Positions 53,101 to 60,841 are shown, counted from the first letter of the stretch. The stretch is 64,000 bases of DNA from an uncultured Latescibacterota bacterium (GCA_951812755.1 OX638329.1:1163339-1227338); one strand, 5' to 3'. Numbers and translations are program-made. The notes: generated by a model not told the origin, from the letters alone.

Positions 53101-53753
53101 CAAAATTGCAATTCGCCCTCGGCGTTTACGACCTCATCCAGTGGGGCGGCGTCGAATACGCACAGTCTTATGTCGTCCGCGTAAAAAGGATTTATGACCG
53201 CGATGATGCCCAATATCAGTATCGCGCAACCGATACTGTGGTGCGCTTTCTCGCCCGCGTAATGGCTTATAAAGACGAAATCTATGTTGCCCATCTATTG
53301 ACGAGCGAAGAAAAATATCGCCGCGATCGTGCGCGTTATGATGTCGATCCAGATCGCGGCGATCGGATTTCTTACAGGCACCTAACACGCCCGCATTTCA
53401 CCGTCCTGGGACTGGATATCAGATTCGATATTCAAACCCGCGACTGGATGCTCAATATCATGAAACGCGCGCGCTTTTTACGCAGGCTTCCGGCCTGGCA
53501 TCGCGAAGAAAAAAACTATCGAGACTGGTATATCGATCTGGTAGATGATTTTGATTTTGACAATATAGAGCGATACGATACTTATGTAAAAGCGCTACGC
53601 CTACCCGACGATGTGCGAGGCTACCGCGAAGTGATCTGGCCCAAAATGGCCGCCGCAAAAAAAATGGCGAACTACTGGCTCAATGGCAAAGGAACACCCC
53701 CCAAACTCGACCGCGAGGTCCTCGACATCGAGCCTGTGGTCGAAAACGCTTAA
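50148..53753 (+). CDS. fused indolepyruvate:ferredoxin oxidoreductase
   Basis: A 1201-residue fusion of IorA-like and IorB-like parts, which oxidatively decarboxylates aryl pyruvates to acyl-CoA with ferredoxin. Residues 1-400 hold the pyrimidine-binding part (GYPGSPVAEVF, NNEALGAARLNGAQ). The thiamine-diphosphate domain begins at FCPGCPHRDSAS (C412) and includes GDIGCYSL and MGDSTFFHSGMAA. A cysteine cluster (CEYCLECTQATGCSGL near 642) binds Fe-S. The gamma domain starts VAGVGGMGINTISAIIAVAG near 740, and a C-terminal DUF6537-like region ends the chain. The fused form is found in many aerobes. It follows the GWxTD gene; acid catabolism is the likely role. Confidence 0.9.
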   Translation: MDPRFTIEKGSGIFTGNELIVKGCLEGGMGLMTGYPGSPVAEVFDAAERIRELLVEKGVVVQIANNEALGAARLNGAQMESIRAIAVMKSVGVHVASDALALGNMAGTGEGAAAVAVFGDDTWSEGTQVPADSRFIAKHLYMPIFEPSTFQEMKDWIKVAFELSEKTRLYIAYLVTSNQADGGGTVELHANQFPEKTFNHPIRLDPQTISPDDRVIIPPHTVIKEKEVLEQRFPKLLTLAKEYGLNRILYRPDSGKKRIGFVTSSLAYCYLEHALNMVGLGGSIPILKYGITYPIDSEILREFTNIVDEIYVVEEKRGFLEEQIAAALQNMYQAGKTNAFRIWGKRFPDGCGFPDSCGLNPSITLNVLAPVLKSLDDPTIPVNAERIDAVVALMAQTETYDLNASVRTPSFCPGCPHRDSASVLDKMIDDFQDDNYMQRKHGTDPMDLIFHGDIGCYSLLKYEPFNRLMHNLSGMGLGGGTGAGIDPFIDNKQLVFMGDSTFFHSGMAAISDSIKHGQDITYVILDNKTTAMTGHQPTPGVDIDLMGRPTFAQDIEQVVSGLGGGTNGPVMVARMNPANREAYRDVLEQALLKDGVKIVIADKECGITYHRRVRAEQIQTVREKGFLQEETHINITPEVCEYCLECTQATGCSGLTVEETLHGPKVATDLSLCVADEACTKVEVANGDKTCPSFERLTIHRSRAPEVQTESIDLSNIPEPKSRDFDTAWYAYVAGVGGMGINTISAIIAVAGAKQGYTVRFTNKKGLAIRNGGVYSHVSFTKDERVISQLTPYGHADLLLGLDILEAVRGLDPNGTGRVGSPQRTTAVVETGKRETILSMIGRDDFDTDHLEDMLRRYTNADTYFGMDLGEISERYLGNKIYANSILLGAAFQRGALPLTLENIRWAMKQNIKSNELEANLKAFEMGRKAALDPDAFLKPKSVTTYSGLIDDKAKILANTRGKKLAETYRILSDTVANWSLSDATKLQFALGVYDLIQWGGVEYAQSYVVRVKRIYDRDDAQYQYRATDTVVRFLARVMAYKDEIYVAHLLTSEEKYRRDRARYDVDPDRGDRISYRHLTRPHFTVLGLDIRFDIQTRDWMLNIMKRARFLRRLPAWHREEKNYRDWYIDLVDDFDFDNIERYDTYVKALRLPDDVRGYREVIWPKMAAAKKMANYWLNGKGTPPKLDREVLDIEPVVENA

Positions 53754-53875
53754 ACTATCTGCCAACCGCCAGCCTCTAACACAAAACGAGATTTTCTTGA
53801 AACAAACACTCTGGTTGGTTATATTCCACATTCGCAATTTTCTGAACAGAACGCATACTTAAAGGAGGACGTATT

Positions 53876-55021
53876 TTGAGCACCAATGACTGGAGAACAC
53901 ACAACGAATCGGGCAGCAAGCGCGTAGTCGTAACCAAAGAATTGCCCGGCGACCGCTGGCTTGAGATTCTCACGGCTGCTGATTGCCGCGTGGAGATTGG
54001 CACATCAACGGAAATTTTGAGTGTCGAAGAAATCAGTGACAAAATCGGCGACCAATGCGATGGAGTAATCGGACAGTTGACGGAAAAATGGGGTGAAGAA
54101 CTGTTCACCGCCCTCAAGAATGCAGGTGGCAAAGCGTATTCCAACTATGCCGTGGGATACAATAATGTAGATGTTGGCGTAGCGACAAAATACGGCATTC
54201 CAGTGGGCAATACGCCGGGCGTATTGACCGATACCACGGCAGAAATGGCCGTCTCGCTGACCTTTTCGTCGGCGCGTCGGGTGGTCGAAGCCGATGCTTT
54301 TATGCGCGCTGAAAAATATCACGGCTGGTTGCCCACACTTTATCTGGGTGAGCTGATGAAAGGGAAAACCGTGGGGGTGATTGGTGCTGGTCGCATCGGC
54401 TGTGCTTATGCCAAGATGATGGTTGAAGGGTTCAAGATGAACGTGGTTTATTTTGACCCATATCCCAATGAATATATGGAAAATTATATCGCGGCTTATG
54501 GCGAGTTCTTAAAATCTCAAGGCGATGAACCCATAACATGTCGGCGGTTGGACTCGGTCGAAGACGTGTTGAGGGTTGCAGACGTGGTGAGCTTGCATCC
54601 GCTATTGGACGACACCACCTTCCACTTGATGAATACCGAGCGTCTTTCACTGATGAAGGACAATGCCATCTTGATCAACGCCAGCCGCGGCCCGGTCATT
54701 GACGAAGTCGCCCTGGTCGAACACTGCAAAACCCATCCCGATTTCAAGGTCGGCCTCGATGTGTTTGAAGACGAACCCCTGATGAAACCCGGACTAAAAG
54801 AGTTGCCCAATGTGGTCATTGTGCCGCATATTGCATCGGCAACCATCTGGACCCGTTCGGGAATGGCCACTTTGGCGGCCTCAAATGTGGCTGGTGTTCT
54901 GAATGGATATAGCGCGTGGCAAGATCCGGATGACGTCTTGCCCTTCCTCGGCGACAACCCGCCACAGGCAGCCCCCAGTATTGTCAATGCAAGTGAAGTC
55001 GGGCTTTCCGCCTATGCGTGA
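53876..55021 (+). CDS. hydroxypyruvate reductase/glycerate dehydrogenase, plant HPR1-like
   Basis: A 381-residue D-2-hydroxyacid dehydrogenase. A TTG start at 53876 is set by AAAGGAGG 7 nt upstream. The NAD loop is GVIGAGRIGCAYAK (167-180). Catalytic residues are Arg in NASRGPVIDE, Glu in LDVFEDEP and His in VPHIASAT. Long blocks (GDQCDGVIGQLTEKWGEELF, AVGYNNVDV, KMMVEGFKMN, HIASATIWTRSGMATLA) closely match plant peroxisomal HPR1 as I recall it, rather than the usual bacterial GhrA/SerA types. The reaction reduces hydroxypyruvate to D-glycerate with NADH. A terminator follows at 55043. Confidence 0.9.
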   Translation: MSTNDWRTHNESGSKRVVVTKELPGDRWLEILTAADCRVEIGTSTEILSVEEISDKIGDQCDGVIGQLTEKWGEELFTALKNAGGKAYSNYAVGYNNVDVGVATKYGIPVGNTPGVLTDTTAEMAVSLTFSSARRVVEADAFMRAEKYHGWLPTLYLGELMKGKTVGVIGAGRIGCAYAKMMVEGFKMNVVYFDPYPNEYMENYIAAYGEFLKSQGDEPITCRRLDSVEDVLRVADVVSLHPLLDDTTFHLMNTERLSLMKDNAILINASRGPVIDEVALVEHCKTHPDFKVGLDVFEDEPLMKPGLKELPNVVIVPHIASATIWTRSGMATLAASNVAGVLNGYSAWQDPDDVLPFLGDNPPQAAPSIVNASEVGLSAYA

Positions 55022-55042
55022 TAAACACTGGTATTAATCCAA

Positions 55043-55081
55043 AACGAGTCGGTTGCCCATGTGATCGACTCGTTTTTTTTT
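55043..55081 (+). terminator. rho-independent terminator after the HPR-like gene
   Basis: AACGAGTCG (55043-55051) pairs with CGACTCGTT (55066-55074), followed by a run of nine Ts (55073-55081). Its T tract reaches almost to the start of dusA. Confidence 0.85.
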
Positions 55082-55091
55082 GAGTTCTTAC

Positions 55092-56063
55092 ATGGATATC
55101 GAACGCAGCAGACAATTTTCAATCGCGCCCATGATGGATTGTACAGATCGGCACGAGCGGTATTTTTTGCGCCTGATCTCTCGACGGGTTTTGTTATACA
55201 CCGAAATGATTGCCACCGGCGCTATCATACACGGCGACCGCGCGCGTTTATTGGAATTTCATCCGATTGAACATCCCATAGCACTACAAGTGGGCGGAAG
55301 CGATCCCGCCGACCTCGCACTGTGCGCCAAAGTGGGAGAAGACTGGGGATATGATGAGATCAATCTGAATGTGGGATGTCCGAGCGACCGCGTGCAATCA
55401 GGGCTTTTTGGAGCGTGTTTGATGAAAGAACCCGAACGGGTGCGCGATTGTGCAGGCGCAATGCGCGACGCGGTGAATATTCCCGTGACTGTAAAAACGC
55501 GAATTGGCGTTGACAATCGCGATTCTTATGCGGAACTGGTACATTTTGTCCAGACCGTTGCCGAATCGGGATGTCGCATCTTTGCGTTTCACGCGCGCAA
55601 AGCATGGCTTCAGGGTCTGAGTCCAAAAGAAAACAGGGAAGTCCCGCCATTGTCTTACGACGTAGTCTATCGCATCAAACGCGATTTTCCAGATCTGGAC
55701 ATCGTGATCAATGGGGGGATTACATCGCTCGACGAAGCCGCCGGGCATTTGGCGCATGTCGATGGTGTGATGGTCGGGAGGGAAGCCTACTCAAACCCCT
55801 ATTTTCTATCCGATGCCGACCATCGATTTTTCGGTGAGACGCGTCCAATACCTTCTCGGCATGAAATTTTGCAGGCATATCTGCCATACATATCCGATCA
55901 ACTCGAACGCGGTACGCGATTGCACCATATTGCGCGACATCTCATAGGACTATTTGCCGGCCTACCGGGTGCAAAAACCTGGCGGCGATATATCAGCGAA
56001 AATGCGTACAAAAAAGATGCGGGGATCGATATATTAAAGACTGCGGCAAACTTTATTCATTAG
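55092..56063 (+). CDS. dusA: tRNA-dihydrouridine synthase A
   Basis: A 323-residue FMN enzyme reducing uridines 20/20a in the tRNA D-loop. DusA landmarks are FSIAPMMDCTDRHERYFLRLISRR, YTEMIATGAIIHGDR, LQVGGSDPADLA, INLNVGCPSDRVQSGLFGACLM with the catalytic Cys, and FAFHARKAWLQGLSPKENREVPPL. The ATG at 55092 is preferred over a TTG at 55080 that lies in the terminator's T run; neither has a strong ribosome-binding site. The last residue is followed by TAG, whose A and G are the first bases of MITE copy B. Confidence 0.93.
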   Translation: MDIERSRQFSIAPMMDCTDRHERYFLRLISRRVLLYTEMIATGAIIHGDRARLLEFHPIEHPIALQVGGSDPADLALCAKVGEDWGYDEINLNVGCPSDRVQSGLFGACLMKEPERVRDCAGAMRDAVNIPVTVKTRIGVDNRDSYAELVHFVQTVAESGCRIFAFHARKAWLQGLSPKENREVPPLSYDVVYRIKRDFPDLDIVINGGITSLDEAAGHLAHVDGVMVGREAYSNPYFLSDADHRFFGETRPIPSRHEILQAYLPYISDQLERGTRLHHIARHLIGLFAGLPGAKTWRRYISENAYKKDAGIDILKTAANFIH

Positions 56064-56316
56064 AGACTGTTTTAAAACTCATTTTGCCCCTTCTCGGCGA
56101 TGCGCTATTGCCCTGTCATTCTGAGCGGAGCGCAGCGGAGTCGAAGGAGCGGGGTACAACTGGCCGGTGAACGAGCCTGAAAAGCGGCTCGTTGTACACC
56201 ATCCTCAGGCCAGTTCATCTCTTACCAACTCAGGTGGAAAAGATGCTTCGGCTACGCTCAGCATGACAAAACGCCTGACATGCGTAACATCAGGTATTAA
56301 TTTTAAAACAGCTTCT
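56062..56316. mobile_element. MITE-like element, copy B
   Basis: 255 bp with the same terminal repeats as copy A: AGAGACTGTTTTAAAA (56062-56077) and TTTTAAAACAGCTTCT (56301-56316). Outer segments match copy A almost base for base (for example CTCATTTTGCCCCTTCT and AACTCAGGTGGAAAAGATGC), while the centre is different because it holds a nested palindrome. Internal inverted segments lie at 56114-56126 and 56256-56268. The left end supplies the last two bases of the dusA stop codon. Confidence 0.8.
56158..56215. repeat. nested REP-like palindromes inside MITE copy B
   Basis: Outer arms AACTGGCC (56158-56165) and GGCCAGTT (56208-56215) enclose inner arms AACGAGCC (56170-56177) and GGCTCGTT (56186-56193), loop TGAAAAGC. 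Both palindromes carry the family flanks GTAC on one side and TGAAC/ATGAAC on the other. Copy A has a simpler palindrome at the equivalent place. Confidence 0.75.
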
Positions 56317-56409
56317 TAGAACCCTTGACTTTTCGCGCTCTATCTTTGATGTTTGGGTACCAATACTTTGGTCAATACTATTGGGTACATTAAAATGGAG
56401 GAATAGCCG
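56317..56409. other. spacer before the second retropepsin-like gene
   Basis: With the MITE this completes a 346-nt gene-free stretch. TTGACT is at 56324-56329 without a good -10 box at the right spacing. TGGAGG lies before the ATG at 56410. Nothing else is recognised. Confidence 0.5.
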
Positions 56410-56763
56410 ATGGGAATGACCTGTATCGAAGGGGTGGCCTCGGGGACAGATGACCAGCGAGTAACGGTGCGCTTTCTGGTAGATAGCGGTGCTACCTACT
56501 CGCTACTGCCGTATGACGACTGGCAGGCGATTGGGCTGGCACCGAAGCGGTCAATGACTTTTTCTTTAGCCGATGGAACAGCAATCGAACGCCAGATATC
56601 GGAATGCCATATCGAAATTGCCCAGGGCGAGGGGCACACACCCGTCATCCTGGGAGAACCAGGTGATCAGGCTCTGTTGGGAGTCGTCACGCTGGAAATT
56701 CTCGGTCTGGTGCTGAACCCGTTTAAGCGCACTCTGGAGCCGATGCACATGTTGCTCGTCTGA
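56410..56763 (+). CDS. retropepsin-like aspartyl protease, clan AA
   Basis: A 117-residue protein with the active-site motif FLVDSGATYSLLP (catalytic D25) and the partner segment ALLGVVTLEILGLVLNP near residue 88. The compact single-domain form must dimerise to be active. It begins MGMTCIEGVA and has no signal peptide. The family is widespread as short bacterial clan AA proteases of unknown role. Unlike the protease at 16023 it has no small partner gene. It stands alone between MITE copy B and a convergent oxidoreductase gene. Confidence 0.78.
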   Translation: MGMTCIEGVASGTDDQRVTVRFLVDSGATYSLLPYDDWQAIGLAPKRSMTFSLADGTAIERQISECHIEIAQGEGHTPVILGEPGDQALLGVVTLEILGLVLNPFKRTLEPMHMLLV

Positions 56764-56820
56764 ACCTTTTAATTTTATTCATCAGGAGCGTGTCCCCATG
56801 CGTTTTCACTCCTCTTGACC

Positions 56821-57765
56821 TCAGGCTTCAAGTTGATCCACCAGGCGGATAGAGTGGATAACATCTCGCAGGTCGTTGTGAGGCACCTCGTTTTTATTGA
56901 TACAATCGACAAAATGCTGGTGCATGGTCAAGACACCCTCATAACTGGCGACATCTTCCTCTTCCCCCCCATCGATTTCCCATCCCCCCAGGGTACGCAC
57001 CTGATTGTCTTCGTGAATCTCGATCTCCTGGGGAATTTTCATATAACATCCAATTCCTACGCCGTGAAGCTCAGAGCGCAGCACGCGCCCACCAGAAGCG
57101 CGGTTGCCCAAAATGACACCGGTTGCGTTATTCTCAAAGCGTATGAGAGCCGTGTAATTATTGTAGCTTTCCCCACCAAATTTGTCTTGATAGGCAGTCA
57201 CTTCCACGGGTTCACTCCCCGCCATATAGCGCGTGAGATCTACAATATGGCAGACATCATTCCACAGTGTAGAGGTGAATTCTTTGCCATCGCCACCGAG
57301 CATTTGCTTATTGAATGTCGTCACAATAGATGAGACGGGACCTTTTTCTGCCACGAGGCGCATGGCTTCGCGCGTGACCGCTGTATAGCGCCGCTGGAAC
57401 CCAACCATAGCGAACACATTGTTGGACACAGCCGCCTCGAGCAATTGCTCGGTTTCTTCGAGATTGGCACCGGGAGGCTTTTCAATAAAAATGTGTTTCC
57501 CCGCATTCATACAATCAATAGCCGTTTGCAAAATCCATTTTTCATTCATAACGCAATAGATGATATCGAGATCGGCTTCGTCGAGCATCTTTTTGTGATC
57601 TGTATATACTTGCGGAAACTCGTATTTTTTTGCCACCTGATTCAGGCGTTCTTCATCGAGTTCGCAAACCGCGCACATCTCGACATCTTGCTCCAGGCGA
57701 TGAACATTTGGATAATGCGCGCCCTGACTGCGCCCCCCTGCTCCGATAAATCCGGCTTTTAACAT
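56821..57765 (-). CDS. Gfo/Idh/MocA family oxidoreductase
   Basis: A 314-residue NAD(P)-dependent dehydrogenase. The Rossmann start is MLKAGFIGAGGRSQGAHYP (glycine motif 8-12). The family Glu-Lys-Pro motif is IFIEKPPGANLEET (E94-P96). Further elements are VGFQRRYTAVT and the conserved DVCHIVDLTRYM with catalytic-type His and Asp residues. A GGAGG ribosome-binding site precedes the ATG at 57765. It is monocistronic on the minus strand, diverging from the lyase-like gene. The substrate is unknown, presumably a sugar or inositol acid. Confidence 0.87.
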   Translation of the reverse strand: MLKAGFIGAGGRSQGAHYPNVHRLEQDVEMCAVCELDEERLNQVAKKYEFPQVYTDHKKMLDEADLDIIYCVMNEKWILQTAIDCMNAGKHIFIEKPPGANLEETEQLLEAAVSNNVFAMVGFQRRYTAVTREAMRLVAEKGPVSSIVTTFNKQMLGGDGKEFTSTLWNDVCHIVDLTRYMAGSEPVEVTAYQDKFGGESYNNYTALIRFENNATGVILGNRASGGRVLRSELHGVGIGCYMKIPQEIEIHEDNQVRTLGGWEIDGGEEEDVASYEGVLTMHQHFVDCINKNEVPHNDLRDVIHSIRLVDQLEA

Positions 57766-58097
57766 GTGAATCCTCCAGAAGAAGTAAGAAGTAAGAAGTG
57801 AGAAGGCCCTACCCCACTACCCCGCGTTTCACACTTCACACTTCACCCTTCTCATTTATGCTTGCTGTGTCAAACAATGTCAAGTCGATTGTTAAGCGGA
57901 TGTAAGAGCACTTTGATATTTGGTCTGTTGGAGCTATAATTGTTTTCTAGTTCATCGCGGCAAAAGAGACTACCCATATCAATCTTACTTGCGATTGTCA
58001 TTGCGGCATGGTTTTAGCCGCAATCCAGAAGGTTTTGCTGTTCATGTCTATATGGGGCATGATTTACGCCACGATGCACTAGATAGGGAGGTCACTC
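57766..58097. other. divergent intergenic region with AAGT repeat hairpin and promoter
   Basis: 332 nt. A purine-rich array of GAAGTAA and GAAGTGA units (57781-57806) can pair imperfectly with CACTTCACACTTCACCCTTC (57832-57851). A similar GAAGTGA array is at 63328-63353. Nearer the plus-strand gene is a good promoter at 57913-57940, followed by about 150 nt of leader with no recognised structure, and GGGAGG before 58098. Confidence 0.6.
57913..57940 (+). promoter_or_regulatory. candidate sigma-70 promoter for the 58098-64000 cluster
   Basis: TTGATA (57913-57918), a 16-nt spacer and a perfect TATAAT (57935-57940). The leader to the first start codon is about 150 nt. Confidence 0.6.
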
Positions 58098-59618
58098 ATG
58101 GAATTTATCGATGCAGTAGATAAACACGTACAGGAGATATTTGCGCGCTGTACACACAAAAACGGTGCAATGCTCGCAGATGGACTCGATCTATTGACCG
58201 CACAGCCGCTGATTTGGGAAGAGAATATGCTTTCCAATCTCGCGTGTCAGCAAAATTTTTTGCGGGCACTGGATGCATTGGGAACATTGACCGCGCAGAA
58301 CAAATACCACAAACGGGCAGATGAATGGATTGGCTATGCGCTGGACAAAATTCACGATCCAGAATCCGACCTGTTCTACTGGGGAGGTCATACCAGCTAT
58401 GATCTATTGACAGATGCGCCGGTGCTGGGCAATCACGAAATGAAGTGCGTCTATCCGCATTATGCGTACCTCTATAAAGTTCATCCCGAACGCATGCACC
58501 GCTTTGTCAAAGCGGTCTGGCACGCGCATATCTGGGATTGGCCCACCTTGCTCTTTAATAGACATGGAATTTACGAGCCGTGGGAAGAGAAATGGGATGC
58601 AGAATTTGAAGGAGGTCCATTGCCAATTGTGGAGAACACCGCGCTCTCCTTTGTCAACACGGGAAGCGATTTAATCCTGAGCGGGGCAATGCTACACGCG
58701 CTTTCGGGGGATGAAACGCCTTTGAGATGGGCGAAGCATCTGCTTTCCCGATACGATCAAATCCGACATCCCGAAACGGGATTAGCCGGGTATCAGTTTA
58801 ATCACCGCGATCCCTGTCGGGTGCGAGAGTCGTTCAAACCACCATTTAGCGAACGGGCAGATGTCAACGAAGTAACAATTATCACCAATGGCGTGATCCA
58901 AGTTCGATACGGGCGAGCCGCCGTCACCTTTCTCAATGCGGCGAGGATCCTGGGGGAAAAAAAAGGCAAAGCATTTCTCGATGTGGTAACCGCGGATTTA
59001 GAAGCACTGGCAGCCCACTGTTATAATATCGATGACCACTGCTTTTATCCCGCAATCAATGACGGCACCCGCCTCTATCCAGAAAACAGCAATGAGGGAA
59101 TCGGCTATTGTCCACCCACAAAGCTGAGAAAAGTACCTGCGAATGGACTGATGTTCTTGTCTTACGCGCGGGCATACCACCTGACCGGCATTGCGCGTTT
59201 TCGAGAAATGGCGTTTTCTTTGGCACGGGGAATGGGCTGGGGCGACTTAAACGCACCTGTGGATTTTGGAACTGGCGGTTCGCCTGCCAGTGATGAAGCG
59301 TGGGTAAACAAAGGACAGAACGACGCATGCGCGTTATTCGGTTTATTAGAACTCCACTCGGCAACAGGTGATGCTGCGATATTGCAGTCTGCCACCTCTC
59401 TTGGAGAGCGATTGCTGCGTCAATATCAGGTAAATGGCCTGATTGTCTCAGATAGTCGGGAAGGCGAATCGAACATCGATACCGCGCTCCCCCTCGCACT
59501 ATTGCATCTGGAAGGTGCGAGACAGGGGGATCGCACCTCACTACCCGATTTTTATCCAAACAATACCTATTTTGATCCCAAAATTGTGATTCGCCGCTGG
59601 GAAGAAGAAAGACGATAA
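58098..59618 (+). CDS. (alpha/alpha)-barrel glycosidase or pectate-lyase-like protein
   Basis: A 506-residue soluble protein without a signal peptide. The sequence is helical with Trp/His-rich loops: FYWGGHTSYDLLTDAPVLGNHEMKC (about 93-117), WHAHIWDWPTLLFNRHGIYE (about 141-160), NHRDPCRVRESFKPPF, and GMGWGDLNAPVDFGTGG. The spacing and the HWDW/RHG blocks recall PL2 exopolygalacturonate lyases and other six- or seven-hairpin enzymes, but this is from memory and weak. It is the first gene of the plus-strand catabolic cluster with alcohol dehydrogenase and dioxygenases. A cytoplasmic oligosaccharide-processing role is likely; the exact reaction is unknown. Confidence 0.55.
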   Translation: MEFIDAVDKHVQEIFARCTHKNGAMLADGLDLLTAQPLIWEENMLSNLACQQNFLRALDALGTLTAQNKYHKRADEWIGYALDKIHDPESDLFYWGGHTSYDLLTDAPVLGNHEMKCVYPHYAYLYKVHPERMHRFVKAVWHAHIWDWPTLLFNRHGIYEPWEEKWDAEFEGGPLPIVENTALSFVNTGSDLILSGAMLHALSGDETPLRWAKHLLSRYDQIRHPETGLAGYQFNHRDPCRVRESFKPPFSERADVNEVTIITNGVIQVRYGRAAVTFLNAARILGEKKGKAFLDVVTADLEALAAHCYNIDDHCFYPAINDGTRLYPENSNEGIGYCPPTKLRKVPANGLMFLSYARAYHLTGIARFREMAFSLARGMGWGDLNAPVDFGTGGSPASDEAWVNKGQNDACALFGLLELHSATGDAAILQSATSLGERLLRQYQVNGLIVSDSREGESNIDTALPLALLHLEGARQGDRTSLPDFYPNNTYFDPKIVIRRWEEERR

Positions 59619-59749
59619 GCGAATAGACGAATAGAAATACATACTGGTTTTGGGAGGATGGGTGGGATTCGTTGATGAACTGCTGACGCAGTTGTACCCC
59701 GTTCCTCAATTCTTAATTTTTAATTTTTAATTCTATAAGGAGGTTTACC
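59619..59749. repeat. REP-like palindrome and AATT array before the zinc dehydrogenase gene
   Basis: GCGAATAGACGAATAG (59619-59634) is the reverse complement of the GTCTATTCG core at 26900-26988. AACTGC-TGAC-GCAGTT (59678-59693), flanked by ATG and GTACC, is the same palindrome as in the TPR gene region. An AATT array follows at 59701-59735, then the AAGGAGG ribosome-binding site of the next gene. Confidence 0.7.
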
Positions 59750-60841
59750 ATGAAAGCCGCTGTTTTGCGCGAAGCGCATCAGCCAATAAGTGTAGAAGAT
59801 GTCGAAATTGCCGATCCAATCGGGCGCGAGGTCTTAATTCGCACCGCCGCCGCGGGAGTCTGTCACAGCGATGTCCATTATCAGCAAGGGCATTATACCT
59901 GCGAACTACCTGCCGTGCTCGGCCACGAGTCAGCGGGTATTGTAGAGGCGGTCGGGCCAGACGTGACTTATGTAAAACCCGGCGACCATGTAATCACCTG
60001 TCTATCGGTTTTTTGCGGGCATTGTCGCTACTGCACCACCGGGCGTCCAAATCTATGTGAAGACAGAGAATCGACCCAGCGCAAAGAGACAGATAAACCG
60101 CGCCTGTCCCAGGATGGTCAAGCGTTCTTTCAGTTTGCTAACCTCGCCTCTTATGCAGAACAGTTGCTGGTACACGAAAATGCTGTGTGCAAAGTGCGCG
60201 AAGACATGCCACTGGACAAAGCAGCCCTGATCGGATGTGGCGTAACAACCGGCGTTGGTGCCGCGCTCAATACCGCCAAAATGGAACCGGGTAGTGCAGT
60301 AGCCGTTGTCGGATGTGGTGGCATTGGACTGAGTGCTGTACAGGGCGCGCGAATAGGTGGCGCAGGGCGTATTATTGCAGTAGATACCGTCTCTTCCAAA
60401 CTGCAACTGGCCCGAGAATTGGGCGCGACAGACCTGGTCAATGCCAACGATGGCGACCCCGTTGAACAAATTATGGATCTGACCGGCGGAAAAGGCGTGG
60501 CCTACTCTTTTGAAGCCGTGGGACTGAAACAGACTGCGGAACAGTGTTTTTATATGCTCGAAGAAGGCGGCACCGCCACGATTATTGGCATGATTCCCGA
60601 AGGCGTTAAAATTGAGCTTACGGGGAAAAACTTTTTGCGCGAGCGCAAAATTCAGGGATCGAGCATGGGATCTAATCGTTTTCGCGTGGATATGCCGCGG
60701 TATGTGGATATGTATCTCATGGGCAATCTCAAGCTCGACGAAATGATCTCACACAATATTACCTTAAATGATATAGACAATGCGTTCAACGCCCTGCTCT
60801 CGGGTGAAGTCGCGCGGCAGATCATCATATTTGACGTATAA
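59750..60841 (+). CDS. zinc-dependent alcohol dehydrogenase (MDR family)
   Basis: A 363-residue NAD(P)-dependent alcohol dehydrogenase. Catalytic-zinc ligands are C38 (GVCHSDVH), H59 with E60 (GHES) and C163 (IGCGVTTGVG). Structural-zinc cysteines are C89, C92, C95 and C103 (CGHCRYCTTGRPNLC). The nucleotide loop is GCGGIGLSAVQGA (188-200) with D212 selecting NAD. The build is that of class III/Zn-type long dehydrogenases. It lies 131 nt after the barrel gene and 15 nt before the first PhyH gene, suggesting oxidation of an alcohol formed in the same pathway. Confidence 0.92.
   Translation: MKAAVLREAHQPISVEDVEIADPIGREVLIRTAAAGVCHSDVHYQQGHYTCELPAVLGHESAGIVEAVGPDVTYVKPGDHVITCLSVFCGHCRYCTTGRPNLCEDRESTQRKETDKPRLSQDGQAFFQFANLASYAEQLLVHENAVCKVREDMPLDKAALIGCGVTTGVGAALNTAKMEPGSAVAVVGCGGIGLSAVQGARIGGAGRIIAVDTVSSKLQLARELGATDLVNANDGDPVEQIMDLTGGKGVAYSFEAVGLKQTAEQCFYMLEEGGTATIIGMIPEGVKIELTGKNFLRERKIQGSSMGSNRFRVDMPRYVDMYLMGNLKLDEMISHNITLNDIDNAFNALLSGEVARQIIIFDV

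Noticed and set aside
53754-53875. Terminator after the indolepyruvate oxidoreductase gene
   Set aside because: No stem with a following T tract could be found in this gap.
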